Shown: one piece after another, positions 39,083 to 50,585 of the stretch
Position numbering within the stretch: the stretch's first letter is position 1
Layout of the letters: every line of letters begins with the position of its first letter
From: Manduca sexta
Taxonomy: Eukaryota; Arthropoda; Insecta; Lepidoptera; Sphingidae
NCBI RefSeq assembly: GCF_014839805.1
Contig: NC_051140.1
Span: 9,693,826-9,757,825, forward strand
Reading direction: 5' to 3'
Length of the DNA: 64,000 nt
Program-made: the position numbers and the translations under genes
Notes under the pieces: model-generated
Database searches by the model: none
Told to the model about the DNA's origin: nothing
What the model saw: only the letters and a program-made list of their open reading frames with translations

Positions 39083-39846
39083 AAGGTCATTTTGTCATCG
39101 CGTTACTAAATGAAACCAAATACTTACCTACTTAGAAATAACACTGTATAATAAGTTACTTGAGCCGTAGATGTAAAATAAAAAAGTCTAAGTTTCGAAC
39201 ATAATAAATATTAATAAAAAGTATTTTTAATTTTACGCACCCTAAAGCCACTACTACTACTCTAAGAGAATTTTTTGTAGCGGCAACATCATATTTTCAT
39301 TCAGAAATACACCCACGCACACGCCATATTCGCACTAAACTACAAAATGATCAAAAAGTCAGAAAAATAGAACCAGGATTTTTCGCGAAAATATTACTTA
39401 TTAAGGTGGTAGCTCAAGGTCCATTTTCATACATTTTGTTTCGGCTTTAATCTGGGTAACTAAACAAGTATTGGCAAGTAAAGAATTTAAATTCACGTCT
39501 AGTTAGTGATTAGTTCTCGCAGTTGAAGAAAAATGTAAAAATAATTAATAATCATGGATATTTCTGCCTTTAAAATTTCGTCATATTAAATTTTAAAGGC
39601 CGAAATATCCATGATTATTAATTATTTTACATTTTTCTTCAACTGCGAGAACTAATCACTAACTAGACGTGAATTTAAATTCTTTACTTGCCAATACCTG
39701 TTTAGTTACCCAGATTAAAGCCGAAACAAAATGTATGAAAATGGACCTTGAGCTACCACCTTAATGGATGATTTTTGACACAATGTCAGCAAAAGGTGAA
39801 GAAGAGTATGTGGTTTCATTTAGTAACGCAATGTCAAAATGACCTT
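39083..39846. mobile_element. DNA transposon with about 39-bp terminal inverted repeats, hosting another element
   Basis: AAGGTCATTTTGTCATCGCG at 39083 onward is inverted at 39808-39846 (ending AATGACCTT), with about 36 of 39 positions matching. Similarity continues more weakly outward (AACACATAG versus AACATATATAC). A detached copy of the end lies at 38265-38296. The interior has no transposase and is split by the 364-bp hairpin element at 39401-39764, so this is the older host of a nested insertion. Superfamily not assigned. Confidence 0.6.
39401..39764. mobile_element. Long perfect-arm foldback MITE, 364 bp
   Basis: Arms of 178 and 177 bp (39401-39578 and 39588-39764) are inverse copies with only about two mismatches and one indel, around a 9-nt loop (CGTCATATT). 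Both ends read TTAAGGTGGTAGC inward, so a TTAA target as in piggyBac-type elements is possible. An RNA read through it on either strand would form a nearly perfect duplex of about 177 bp. The high arm identity implies recent origin or gene conversion between arms. Confidence 0.85.
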
Positions 39847-40398
39847 GTATATATGTTATAATTATGTGTAAGTATACATTAAGTATTTTTTAAAATTTTA
39901 TTGGCTTATTTACTCTCTCTACTATAAAGGAAAGATAAGACTAACCTTTCATAAATCCAACCTTTCTCAACATCCCTATTGTGTAGATATTTCAGCATAT
40001 ATCTGTCAGTGAAAAGGTACGGGTGTGCCATTTAAATATACACATTTTATACACCACAAACGATCCGCTGTCTCTTGAACCCGCGTACTAATCTGCTTTG
40101 ATGATATTTGTATATTCATCAATCACAGAGAGAGGGAGGAAAACAACACTCGTGCGTTAATAAAATTCAAACGCGTGTTTTCGATTCGAGTCATTGAAAT
40201 TGAATGACCGATTTTTTAAACATCACTGGAAAAGTTTGTTGTGTTTGGCCTGTCCGAATAATTGTATTTTTAATAAAACAGGCTTAAACTGCCAATAGAG
40301 TAACGAGAGTTTTTTGTGTTACCGCTATATGTGGTTAAATAAAATAAATTAAAATGGAATGGTTGCGGAAAATAGTATACTTGCCTTGATAAAATAGA

Positions 40399-40546
40399 AA
40401 TTTTTCAAACGGTAACCCGAAGCAAAAAACTATTGCCTTAAGTAACATATCACGGCCAGTTTAACAGAAAACAAAAACTAAACCAAATGTAAATAAACCC
40501 AAAGGGAAGCCGGTAGGAATCGGGGTGTATGGACGCTTAGCCACTG
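40399..40546 (-). mobile_element. hAT-type MITE, second copy
   Basis: It is the inverted counterpart of 15230-15392, sharing CAAACGGTAACCCGAAGCAA, GGCCAGTTTAACAGAAAACA and GGGAAGCCGGTAGGAATCGG with changes. Its right end (CGCTTAGCCACTG) is a mutated form of the family end. The other end is decayed and no clean 8-bp duplication is seen, so it is older. Confidence 0.7.
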
Positions 40547-40954
40547 GTACTTGCATATTACAATTTATTGTTCCTAAATATATAATTGCATGTATTGCAA
40601 AGTAGTTGGAAGTATCCTGGTTCTAAAATTGTCCAAAACTCGCTCGTGCGTTGCTATAGAAATAATAATTATTTGAGGCCTACCCGAGTTAATACAACCC
40701 GGGGAATTTATTGCCACAATTCGCAATCGGGTATTTGCATTCATACGAGCGTGATTTTGTTCTCCATTTTAGCCAGCGTTATACAAACAATTTCACGACT
40801 GTCGTATACAATGATTTTATAAGAAATGCAAAAGAGATAAGTATCATTACTAATTATTTATCACAGCTCATATATTCCGCCTATTTGTGTTAGAAAATGG
40901 TCATAGAAACTTAAGGAACATTTATCATATATTATTGTAGGACCAGTTTTGATT

Positions 40955-41049
40955 TAAGGCACGGCTACCCCAGCATAACCGCTCAGTCACCCCCCACGAA
41001 GGCTGGGCGGTAGTAATAAGGGACTTTCTCCGCGAAACCAAAAAAAAAA
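40955..41049 (+). mobile_element. 5'-truncated poly(A) retroelement, 95 bp
   Basis: A perfect 15-bp duplication, GGACCAGTTTTGATT, at 40940-40954 and 41050-41064 flanks the insert. The insert is GC-rich and ends GCGAAACC plus a 10-A tail. This is the classic product of target-primed reverse transcription. The body may be the 3' end of a LINE or a retrocopied small RNA. I could not match it to a known RNA. The intact tail and duplication show a recent insertion. Confidence 0.85.
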
Positions 41050-41064
41050 GGACCAGTTTTGATT

Positions 41065-42357
41065 AATCTAAAACTTTAATATAATTTTTCTATAACTGAC
41101 TTAGTTCAACAGCCTTAAGATTCATACGTAGCTCATCTTAGGTGCTATCGTTACTCTTGAACATTGGTTGGATCATGTTCGAAACACGAATTATATGCAG
41201 TAAGTAATTTAAAAAAAAATATGCTTAGTTTAGATATTGTGTTCATGTGTCATTAGAGTGGTAAGTCGTATTATTGCTAAACTCCATCATGATTAGCGGA
41301 GATACTGGATCCAGTTTCTCACACAATGAAGTTTTTTTTATACGGCAGGGGGCGAACAACAAAGTAGGTCATGTGATGGAATGAATTATAAAATTCAGAA
41401 AAAGATATGAACAAAAGCAATTTAGAGCCATCTCAGGGATTACTATCGAGGTAGTGCTGTGGGTTGCCGCTACGCAATGTTGAAGATTTAAAATAAATGA
41501 AAGCAAGGTTTAGGTATGAAATGTATCCAACCTTAATCATAGTATTAGTTTTAAGTACATCGAATATTCTGTAACGGCTCTATCTATGTATTTATTTCTC
41601 TTTTATTGCTAACGGTATTGGAGTAAAAAAGTATTACTAGAGCTCTAAAGGATAACTAAAGTAAATCTATCGAAAGAAAACACTCTGTAAAAATAAGATT
41701 CATTGATGGCCTTAATATAATGCTGTAAGTTTATTGACTCCATTATCTTACTTGCTGTTACTTCAAATATTTAAAGTCCAAGCTCAAGAACATTTATATT
41801 TTATTTTTATAGGCAAAGGCTCTCGTTCGACGAAACATTATTATTTAAAGGATATTAGTTTTAGGATTAAAATAATACCGTACATAAGCTAGTTATTTTT
41901 TTTTAGATTGGAATATTTTTTTTAATAGCATAATACCAATGAGAAATTACAAAATACCTATATATGATAATATTTAAATAAAACGAAGGATAATTAGGTC
42001 AACTTATAATTAGAATAGGCAATGATTGCTGACCGTGAATACTCAGAATACTAGAAACATCATAAATGTCTTGCTGAATATCTGAGAGCAGTTTGGCATT
42101 GGGGTTATGTGGGGAGAATAAATGTTAAACCTGTGAAAAAGACGCTAATGAAATACTTAAAATGCGTATTTAATCGATTATCATAAATATAAATGCACCA
42201 TAACAGTATGGTAATATGTTGTATCATAATAAATTAATTTTCTATTAATAAACAATCGATATAAATGATATGTGTGTACAATTAAAAATAACAGACGTTT
42301 GTTCATTGGTTATATGGAGCGCTATAAATAGTGATCGATTTGGCAATCGAATCGAAA
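41065..42357. other. AT-rich noncoding DNA
   Basis: No recognisable feature. Confidence 0.5.
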
Positions 42358-42598
42358 CTAGTATGAGTGTTTCGAATAGAACGAAAAGCACCCGAGCCAT
42401 GTGGAGATGACGATGTCCGTTTCACGGTTTTGTATGTTTACATCGTTAATGTCTGAGTAATATGACTCCGAGAGAACGTTCTCTGCACTGCGTGTAGGCG
42501 CCGCGCCACGTTGTGTCTTCGCAACTTCGCACCTATCTTTTAGTAGTACAAAGATCTCTGGAGATATTTTAAAGGGTCTTTTAAAGTTTTGAAGTTGT
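42358..42598 (-). CDS. Candidate terminal coding exon, product unknown
   Basis: On the - strand a strong acceptor (CTCTCTCTTCCAG, AG at 42600-42599) precedes 79 complete codons to a TAG at 42360-42358. The exon would start in phase 2. The middle is GC-richer than its surroundings (TQRGAAPTRSAENVLSESYY) and the end is WLGCFSFYSKHSY. No poly(A) signal is evident just downstream, and an internal GAT|GTAAAC could act as a donor instead. I do not recognise a family. The acceptor and codon texture support it, but expression is unproven. Confidence 0.3.
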
Positions 42599-42621
42599 CT
42601 GGAAGAGAGAGCTTTTGGCAA

Positions 42622-44639
42622 AAGTACGTCTCTTGAACACGTACATTTTTTAATTATATTATAATATTGTGTATTGTATAATATTTTATTTTTACCTCTT
42701 TATGTAATTTACACAGAGTTATTGATATTATGATATTCTAGTGGCTACAAATATTATTTTATAGTGCGTGATGAACTATTTTATTTTTCATAGATTTCGA
42801 TTGCCAATTTCTATTAGCATGTGATCATTAATAATGTAGCATCATTTGAGAAGTTGCCTGTATCTCTCCGTGAATAGATTATAACAACTACATGTTTCTC
42901 AGTAGAGCAATGAATTTCGAGGCGCATTCAGTTCAGTTGTTATGTTAAATTGCAAAACAAAGCGTCAATTCGCGAGCCTCTATTAAACTCGCTCAAACTC
43001 GCCCATGCATGAAGAGTATGCTAAGCCGTAATTCCCTGCCAAAAGTTGTTCAGCACTGCCTTATACCTCATAGCTGGGGTTGCTTGAAAATTCTGGCAAT
43101 TCTGGCCTTGGGCCAATGTCGGCTGCAACTTGAATTTCGAACGAAAAAACTGACTTGTTTTGAGGCTAATAGTGTTACATCTCCGCTATTATTTATGTAG
43201 ATGATACTGAGTTGTTTGGCATATGCGTAGAGGGTTATGAATAAAAAGTGAAAACTGATTTGTGATATCGATTTGATGTTACTTAGTTTTTCTGAACACG
43301 GAACGTTTAATTGTTTTTTTACCTTAATTCCTACACAGATACTGTTTTTCATTATATAAAGTTATATGATATATATATTTTTACTTTCTTACTATTAATT
43401 AAACTGTATTAATTTTACTGTATTGTTGAATTAAGATGATACCCAAACCCAAAAAAATACAAATTAATTAGTTCAAACGCATATGTACTATCTCAAACCA
43501 ACATCTTAAATATTATTTAAGAAGGAAATTTTAAACTTAAGTTACCAAGTTGAGTAATCTTAAATATTTTTTTAGAGAAAAAAAAAACATTAGAAAATAA
43601 AACTAGTTCTGTGCTTTTTTATGTAAAGACATGTATCTCTTCTCAAAGTTGTTTTTTTATTATATTTCAAAGGACCAAATTTTTGGTAAAAAAATATAAT
43701 GTCTACAATAATTGTATAATGTATACAAGCTAAACATTACTATTATCCAAGTTAACTTTAATAAAAATTTAAAAAACACGATATGGCACATTTTACGTCC
43801 AAGGTAAGTTTTCTATAATTGTTCCTGGAAATGGTTCTCGAACGCGAATTTTAACGCTTTTCCATAATAACTTCGACGGCATAAACAATATTACCATCTT
43901 ACACATACATTTTTTAAATAATATATAATACAATTTTTTTTTAAACATAATCAACATTTCAAAAAAGAAAGATCACTTATTATAAATTATATGAATCTTA
44001 TTATTATATTTTAAATAACTAATAGACAATATACATCTTAGATTTTTTTCAGCGTTAATAAAATTTAATCTCCCTGTTGTGTCAGGCTTTACCAATAAGA
44101 AATGGACAACATTCACAAGATTTAATTTACCACAAATTTATTAATGCATGCAAATAAACCATCATTACAACATTGTCTATCCAAGCCCATAAACACGCCA
44201 GTTTAATAATTAATACTGGACAGGCATCACAGAAAACTACATCACATCGGTCTAATAGATTAGAATTGATGAATAAAAAATCAGCCAGCCACTTTATGAG
44301 TTATGTTAAAAGTACTATTTGCTAGCCAGTCGCATCAACATCAAAGAACGTCAGCAACTCAGAACAGAAATCGATGTCGCTCTGTTCCGTGAAATCTGTA
44401 AAGCAATCTCGGGATCGCATTCAATGCATTGCAGTTTTCTTTTTCGCTCGTGAAGTCGATTAGCTCGACTCGCTCATAGTGTATTGCTTTTGCTATGATG
44501 TCAGTGAGATATATTTCAAAGAGATATTAAATGTATCTTTTGTAAAATATTCTGCAATTTCTTCTATTGATAAAATGAATCTTTATAATGTATTTACACA
44601 TAAAACTTACTGGCGCACTCAGAGGCATCACTTAACTTT
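42622..44639. other. AT-rich noncoding DNA
   Basis: No supported gene. Opposite short frames near 43009-43352 overlap each other and show no splice signals. Confidence 0.5.
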
Positions 44640-44752
44640 GGCGTAAGATAACTTTTGTAAGTGAAGTCCGGAATTCGAACCTGATACCTCAGCACGATAG
44701 TCGTTCTGCGCACGAAATACACTTACCCCTCCGAGGTGATCTTCACCTATCT
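44640..44752 (-). repeat. tRNA-derived SINE fragment
   Basis: On the - strand it has GGGGTAAGTGTATTTCGTGC, GTGCGCAGAACGACTATCG and GCTGAGGTATCAGGTTCGAATTCC (the B-box region), like a common lepidopteran tRNA-headed SINE. No cloverleaf closes properly, so it is not a functional tRNA. Confidence 0.5.
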
Positions 44753-45875
44753 AGACTATTATTTACTAGACAAGACTGAACACAAATTATCGCAATTATT
44801 TCCAGAGCGATTTAATGTCTAATATTTTTGTTAAATACAGGATTTTTTGTATAAAAAGTGGCTTAACTTTTTTTATTTACTGAAGTTTTGGAGATAATAT
44901 AATAAAAACTTAAATTACTAGAAATCACCCTTATATCAAGTGACTTCACTTTGGCTGTTATTATTATTTTTTAAATAATTGAATTGAATACTGACGCCAA
45001 TATTGTATACGTCGATACTTATATAATTATACGACATTGTTTCACAAATTATGATGTAAATTAGCATACGACCGAAGATAGTTTTGCATTGATATCATCA
45101 ATATTCGATTGTGTGCTGATCACAAAGAGGAACACTTATTTCGTTGCTTTGTGTTTACGTGAAAAGTGTACTTAATTGTTAAAATATACCATACCAATTT
45201 CATTAATGGTTCGCATATGTTTTTAGAGATATAATACAATTATAACGTGAAACATTTTATTTATTTGTCTTGATATGTTTAATTACAATTAAAAGTTTTA
45301 CACATGAAAATAAACTTTAACATTACATTTTTAACAGGTTTTGCTAGTGGCTACGCCCCCGTGATAGTCTTTTCCCTGACTAAAAGTTACATTTTCGTAA
45401 ACTTTTACATTAACTGAATTAGGAGATATGAATATTGCATACTATTGTGGCTAATATTTATTCTTTATTCACATTTTTTCCCTCATATTCCCAAATGTGA
45501 AACTGGCTGATGAGCTTCATTTAACATAAGGCAATAAGTAATGATACAGAGACTTGGCTACAATATGGTAACGTTAGCTGTGCGTCACGCCGTCACGCGT
45601 CTCCCTCTGGAGCTATAAATCATAATGGTCCAAATGAGAACGCGGTTAGCACGCGTTCACGGCCAAACAACAACGCACAGACGCTCAATAGTGACATAAC
45701 ATCGAAACAGCCCATAGGATATGAAAGGCCACGTAGCATCTCTATCTCTAGCGTCTATGTAACACTGTAAGGGATCGGACGCTTCGCGGGGTGAAAACCC
45801 TTTTGTGGTCGCACAAAAACATAAGAGACCAGTTCAGAACAAAGTAAATGAGAATCAAGTCGGAAGGTTCAAGGG
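44753..45875. other. AT-rich noncoding DNA
   Basis: A Helitron-like scrap (GCTAGTGGCTACGCCCCCGTG) lies near 45343. Otherwise nothing recognisable, though GC content rises from about 45580 toward the island. Confidence 0.45.
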
Positions 45876-45879
45876 CTAG

Positions 45880-46190
45880 AATCGTAGGTCGGGCGCATTG
45901 TCGAGTATGTTCGTCCTGCTCGCTCGGCGCCCTAGGCTGCGACGCGCAGTGACGCTCCAGTCGCGGTCTGCCGGCCGTCGCGACGCTCGGGGCCGCTCCG
46001 CCGACGTGCCGCCCGCCGCCTTATCGGCTCGCCGCCTCGCCGCGTGTGTGGCCAACGTGTGAGATGCACTGGTGAACACCACCATCATCGTGCGCCCAGC
46101 GCTAGGACCAGCTGCTGTTCGGACTGCATTAGCCGGGCACGGCTCCCGGCCCCCGCTAGTCGCCCTCTCCTCTACATAGTGCAGTGTGCC
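45880..46190 (+). promoter_or_regulatory. CpG-rich island, possible promoter or first exon
   Basis: About 300 bp of dense CpG (for example GCCGCCTCGCCGCGTGTG) in AT-rich DNA. All frames are nearly free of stops, as expected from GC content, so the 117-codon - strand frame is not evidence of protein. On the + strand an ATG at 45907 opens about 50 Arg/Ala-rich codons, and AACGT|GTGAGA near 46059 is a fair donor. Its phase does not match the frame supported in the exon at 50442. It is best read as a promoter or 5' untranslated exon region for the + strand gene downstream. Confidence 0.35.
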
Positions 46191-47255
46191 ACTGGGGCAT
46201 TGTTTTAGCAGTGTGTATTTGAATATCATCCTATTTGTGACAAATCCGCGGTTTCGTATCGGCTATTTATTACAATGAAGTGTTAATGTACATAATTTCG
46301 GTATCTATGCTATCGATTCATTTAATAAGCAAGTAACTTTGGGTTAACAATTTATGCACGCATCATGATCATTGTTAAGAGTACGACGCGCAAGATAACA
46401 GTTTAATCCTTATATCAAGTAGTAAAAATAGTACGTTTACTCTGTGCACAGTACTCAGCTTTACTTGTCAGTTACGTGTCAATGATGCGCTGTAAAACAT
46501 TCTATAATTTTTTTTCAAGGTCACGGAAGTCACGCAAAATTGCGTTCGTATATAACGGCATTTTATTCACGTATTTGTTACTAATAAACATGATGTGACA
46601 AAATCATTGAGCGCACGCAATTATTATACATCTCTGTATTCATCGCGTTAAGTACTGACACTACTCAGTACGTTAATTAATAAAGGCGCGGTTATCTGAC
46701 AACTGAAGACTCGTTTTTAATTTGTTTGAAGGACAATGGATATATTTCGATGTTTTAATATAAAAGATTTGCAAGTAACAGACGTTAGTGATTTTACGCG
46801 CACAACTTGTTGAATGTTTGTTTGCTACAATGTTGATTATCATACGACTTACTAATGCATTTCGTGATTTATAGAGCATCTCCAGCGTTCCATTATTTAT
46901 TAAATTTAAAAAATATATCTGTTGATTTTTACACATACAAAATGTTGTAGCGTACTTCATATACAATTCAGTCAACACTATCTTGTTTGTAATTAACCTA
47001 ATTTTCTTACATCAAATTGTTTACATTCTTATCACAAGTATAAAATATTTGCATTGGGTATTTTTTATGAGCCCACGTCGATTTTTATCTAAGTACTGAT
47101 GTTTGTCTTAAATTAGTCGTATATTTATGGAATATCGACCGTGAAAATACAGTTTCTGGCAAAGGCAGCGTGTAAGCATGCAAACTCTATTCGAAGTAGA
47201 TTTTACTTATAATTTTCAATATTAATTAACCCTATAATGTTTAGATAATTATAAA
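46191..47255. other. AT-rich noncoding DNA
   Basis: No recognisable feature. The - strand frame at 46673-46978 lacks support. Confidence 0.5.
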
Positions 47256-47460
47256 CTAGCTTTAGCTCTCGGCTCCGCCTTCGTGGTAAACTTTTTCCGT
47301 AATGAATATCCCGATATATTTTTCTTAGTATAAAAGTAACCTATATTCTTCCCTGATTTGAAACTATCTTCAGAGTCAATTTTATCGAAAATGGTTCAGC
47401 GATTCAGCTTTGGAAGCGCAACAGACAAATAAAGTTACTATCACATTTATAACATAAACT
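47256..47460 (-). mobile_element. Non-autonomous Helitron, about 205 bp
   Basis: CTAG at 47256-47259, preceded by A, then CTTTAGCTCTCGGCTCCGCC, is the complement of a Helitron 3' end. The body includes TAAAAGTAACCTATATTCTT, GGTTCAGCGATTCAG and a terminal ACAGACAAATAAAG phrase. The 5' end near 47450-47460 is approximate. Confidence 0.55.
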
Positions 47461-49604
47461 TATAAAATATGGAGTAATTCAATATTAGATTAGCAATAAT
47501 ATGAATACACGTAATTAAATAATATAAAAATGACATGCCTTCTGACCAGTTGGTTTTCAGTGATGTCTAAACGAAATAAAATTTTCGAGAAATACTGTTT
47601 GTTTGTTGTTTTACTGGCACAGTCGATTAATATAAATAAATCTAAAAAACATTTCAGCTCGACTCTAAGGCGTATCCAATCATTTACTACGCATGAAGCT
47701 GACAATGGTTCGGTACGAAAATGACTTCACAATTGAAACTCGCGAGCGCTCAACTAGTAGTAATTGATTGTGCTGATCGTTATTGGCGCTGGTTATTTCT
47801 TATAGAGACTATAATATCAATTATTCCTTCATTGTTGCGCATTGAATAAATCAAACGTATCGTTTCATCAATGGGCGAATAGCCTCAATACAATTAGGAA
47901 GTTGCATGACATACGTTTTGGCATCGACGTATGTCGCTAGTGATTATTTCTACGTTGGCCTTGACCGACCGAATGCCTATGAAATCGATTGGGTATATAG
48001 CTGACATACATGATACATTAGTTGCTGTCAGTTAAAATTATTAAAATAATTACTTGAGTGCTTTTAAGTATTAATTTTTATTATAAAACTAATTAGGTGG
48101 ATGCTTTATGTTCCATATGGGTTTCATTATATAATATTAAATCGCTATGACTCAAACCAAAGGGTATTTTAACATGACAGGTGTTTTTCTATATGGATTT
48201 GTCACACATTTATTCTATGCTTGTACAGTACTGCATATATTAACAGGAGTCGGTCTTATTTCATGTTAGTGTATTATTCAAACTGCACTTATCTATGAAA
48301 CGATAACCACGAAAAATAGTAAAATAATAATTAATTAAAATATTATAATTAAGAAAATTTTAAAAGAGCAAATTTAATTCTGTAGGTTTTCTTAAAAAAT
48401 ACGTCATCTAAAATCTTTCTTCAAGGTTAGATAATTAAAGTATCTTTTGAAATCAATACAAATAGACATACAACGTAATAACGAAGTTTCTTTTTACATT
48501 CAATATTAATTTAAAATATTCTAGAAAAATATTGTAAATATGGGTTTTTTCTACAAAACTATTCAACCATGGCTTCAAGCACTGAATACAAAAAGCATCT
48601 CGAAATAATAGCGTTATATAGCTGTCAGCTCGCCATAAAAAGGTAAAGTTCGTAATTAGGCCAGTCGTATTTGCCGGAGTTTGCAATAAGAGTAAAAAAT
48701 ATGTTTTTTATGACATATATTATAATTTACAATGTGTTAGTTGTCACAAATGGTTTTGACAATATAATTTATGCTATTATCATGCAATAACTAAAGGTTA
48801 AATTCTATTTTGCCGTAAAAATAATACTAATGTTTTGTGTTGTCTAGTAACGCAAAACAGGTACATAATATATTATAGTTGGTAAAGTGGAAGTAAAAAA
48901 ACTAAGCCGAATATAGAAGAGAAAAGAGCATACACATGCAAGTAAAGCAAAACATAATGATATTTGAAAATACTGACGTCTATTACTAGTACGCAGTATA
49001 ATAAAAGGCGTCAGTGTTTGAAAATGATTGCAATAAATTGTGCATATATTATATTAAAACAAGTAAACTCATAAGACACGCGTCAGTTTTGTTTTTAAAA
49101 TGGCAATACCAGACCAAAAATTACAATTCAGGTAGAAAATGACTTGCGTGTACTGTTGGATATTGACTGGCATTACAATAATTCACCTAAAGCAACAGTC
49201 AAATTCGATAATGCCGAGTTCCCTCACACAAAATGTGGATACCTACTAGTGATAGTGTCAATAGACATAAAATTTGTATTTACACTCAAAAAGAAAACAA
49301 ATTCTTTTAATAATTTAACCATTCTACGTAGTTCTCTGTGATCTCGTTTGATCGGAATATTATAATAAATGTATTTTGGGTTTATTATAAAAATCTCAAG
49401 TCCCTTGGCGTCTCTTATTTAAGGATTTATTCATCTCGACGTAATTTGGTTCAGATAAAATGTGCTTTTTGTACTGATTAGTTTTCTATCTAGAAAATAA
49501 TAGAGTAAATATTCTTCAGGCATAGAAACATACATAGCCAATATTTATATTATCATTTTTCTTGCGTGTAATATAATTTATTTATTAGTATGAAAATAAA
49601 TATT
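47461..49604. other. AT-rich noncoding DNA
   Basis: No supported gene or bounded repeat. Confidence 0.5.
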
Positions 49605-49666
49605 AGCACAGGTATTGTTATAACATCCACAGGTATAACAGGTATTGTTATAACAATACCTGTGCT
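49605..49666. repeat. Hairpin with 21-bp perfect arms
   Basis: AGCACAGGTATTGTTATAAC-A at 49605-49625 is perfectly inverted at 49646-49666. The 20-nt spacer itself carries CACAGGTATAACAGGTAT, a partial direct repeat of the arm. Could be a small foldback element or a slippage product. Confidence 0.75.
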
Positions 49667-50441
49667 ATTGTATGCCTATGAAAAATGTACATAAACTTGC
49701 AATTATGTTGGACGTTATGCAATATTACAGTGTAGAGATATTTGAGATGCATAGAAATGTCCCTGAGAATTTATTTTATTACTTCCGTGGTCGAGGGAAA
49801 AATTCAAATTCCCGAGTTTTAGATATTCAACAACGTTTTATTAAATCAGATTTTATCACGACGTGGTTATGAAATGCTACGGATGTAAAATAGGCGTGTA
49901 TTTTTCAAATGCTGGTGAAAAATGATGAAATACGCTTCCTAAAATATGTTCGTTGAATCGATAGCATACATATTGAAATTAATACCTAAAGAAATAACCT
50001 TGTGCATACAGGAATTAGTTATTTAATATGGGTTAAATTAAAATGGTGACAGTCAGACCTCTATGTGTGATGTGAATACAATACTTGTTACAAAAAATAT
50101 TTAATAAAAAACTGTGAATTTATAAGAATTACGTAACAGTTTCCTGTGACCCAACTTCTTCTATTTTCTATTTTCACAAGACGCCGATAAATTAGTGTTT
50201 AAATTGTCTGACATATCTGTACCCTTATTTTACTACTTCTAAGCCAACTTTCAAGACTGAACAAGAACTTACTTATAGAAATCTTTTTGAAATTAAATCG
50301 AGAAGTGCCAAAGCATACGGCTTGCTTGACGTGTAACAAGCCGATAGTGATTAATTGGTCGAGCCGCATGTTTATTGGAAGCGTTGGCGCATGTGGATCG
50401 TGGAATAAAGAAGTAGTGGTGGCGCGGCCGCGTTGGCTCAG
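49667..50441. other. Noncoding DNA before the GC-rich exon
   Basis: AT-rich, with short unsupported frames. The in-frame TAG at 50414-50416 closes the upstream side of the following exon frame. Confidence 0.5.
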
Positions 50442-50585
50442 GGGACGCGCACGGCAGCAAGGTGGTCGGAGGCGGGGTGTTCCGTTGCTGCGTGCCCTGG
50501 TGCGGGGCGCGCGCGGCGGCGCCCCTCGACGATGCCGACTACGCGCTGCGAGAGGGCAGCCCTAAACAATCCCACGACGAACTTG
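50442..50585 (+). CDS. Probable coding exon of the two-exon gene (upstream exon)
   Basis: GC-rich segment ending in CTTG|GTAAGC (donor at 50586). The frame that works gives 47 complete codons with a Cys-rich core (VFRCCVPWCGARAAA) and an acidic/polar end (LREGSPKQSHDEL). It ends in phase 1, exactly what the exon at 57534 needs. The start is uncertain: TTGGCTCAG|GG (50441) and TCGGAG|GC (50471) both give phase 1 and neither has a good pyrimidine tract. There is no in-frame ATG, so an earlier exon must supply the start. If the 50472 start follows an ATGG exon end, the protein would begin MGGVFRCC, a myristoyl/palmitoyl-type N-terminus, but that is inference. Family not recognised. Confidence 0.5.

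Noticed and set aside
44680..44740. tRNA gene on the - strand
   Set aside because: Only box-like motifs remain. It fits a SINE head better.
45876..46229. 117-codon - strand frame as a protein gene
   Set aside because: In this CpG-dense island several frames on both strands stay open over long stretches, so length alone is not evidence, and no domain or splice support favours it.
50287..50565. 92-codon frame starting MKLNREV
   Set aside because: It is Arg-rich noise from GC-rich DNA in the wrong frame. The frame that matches the donor phase is a different one.
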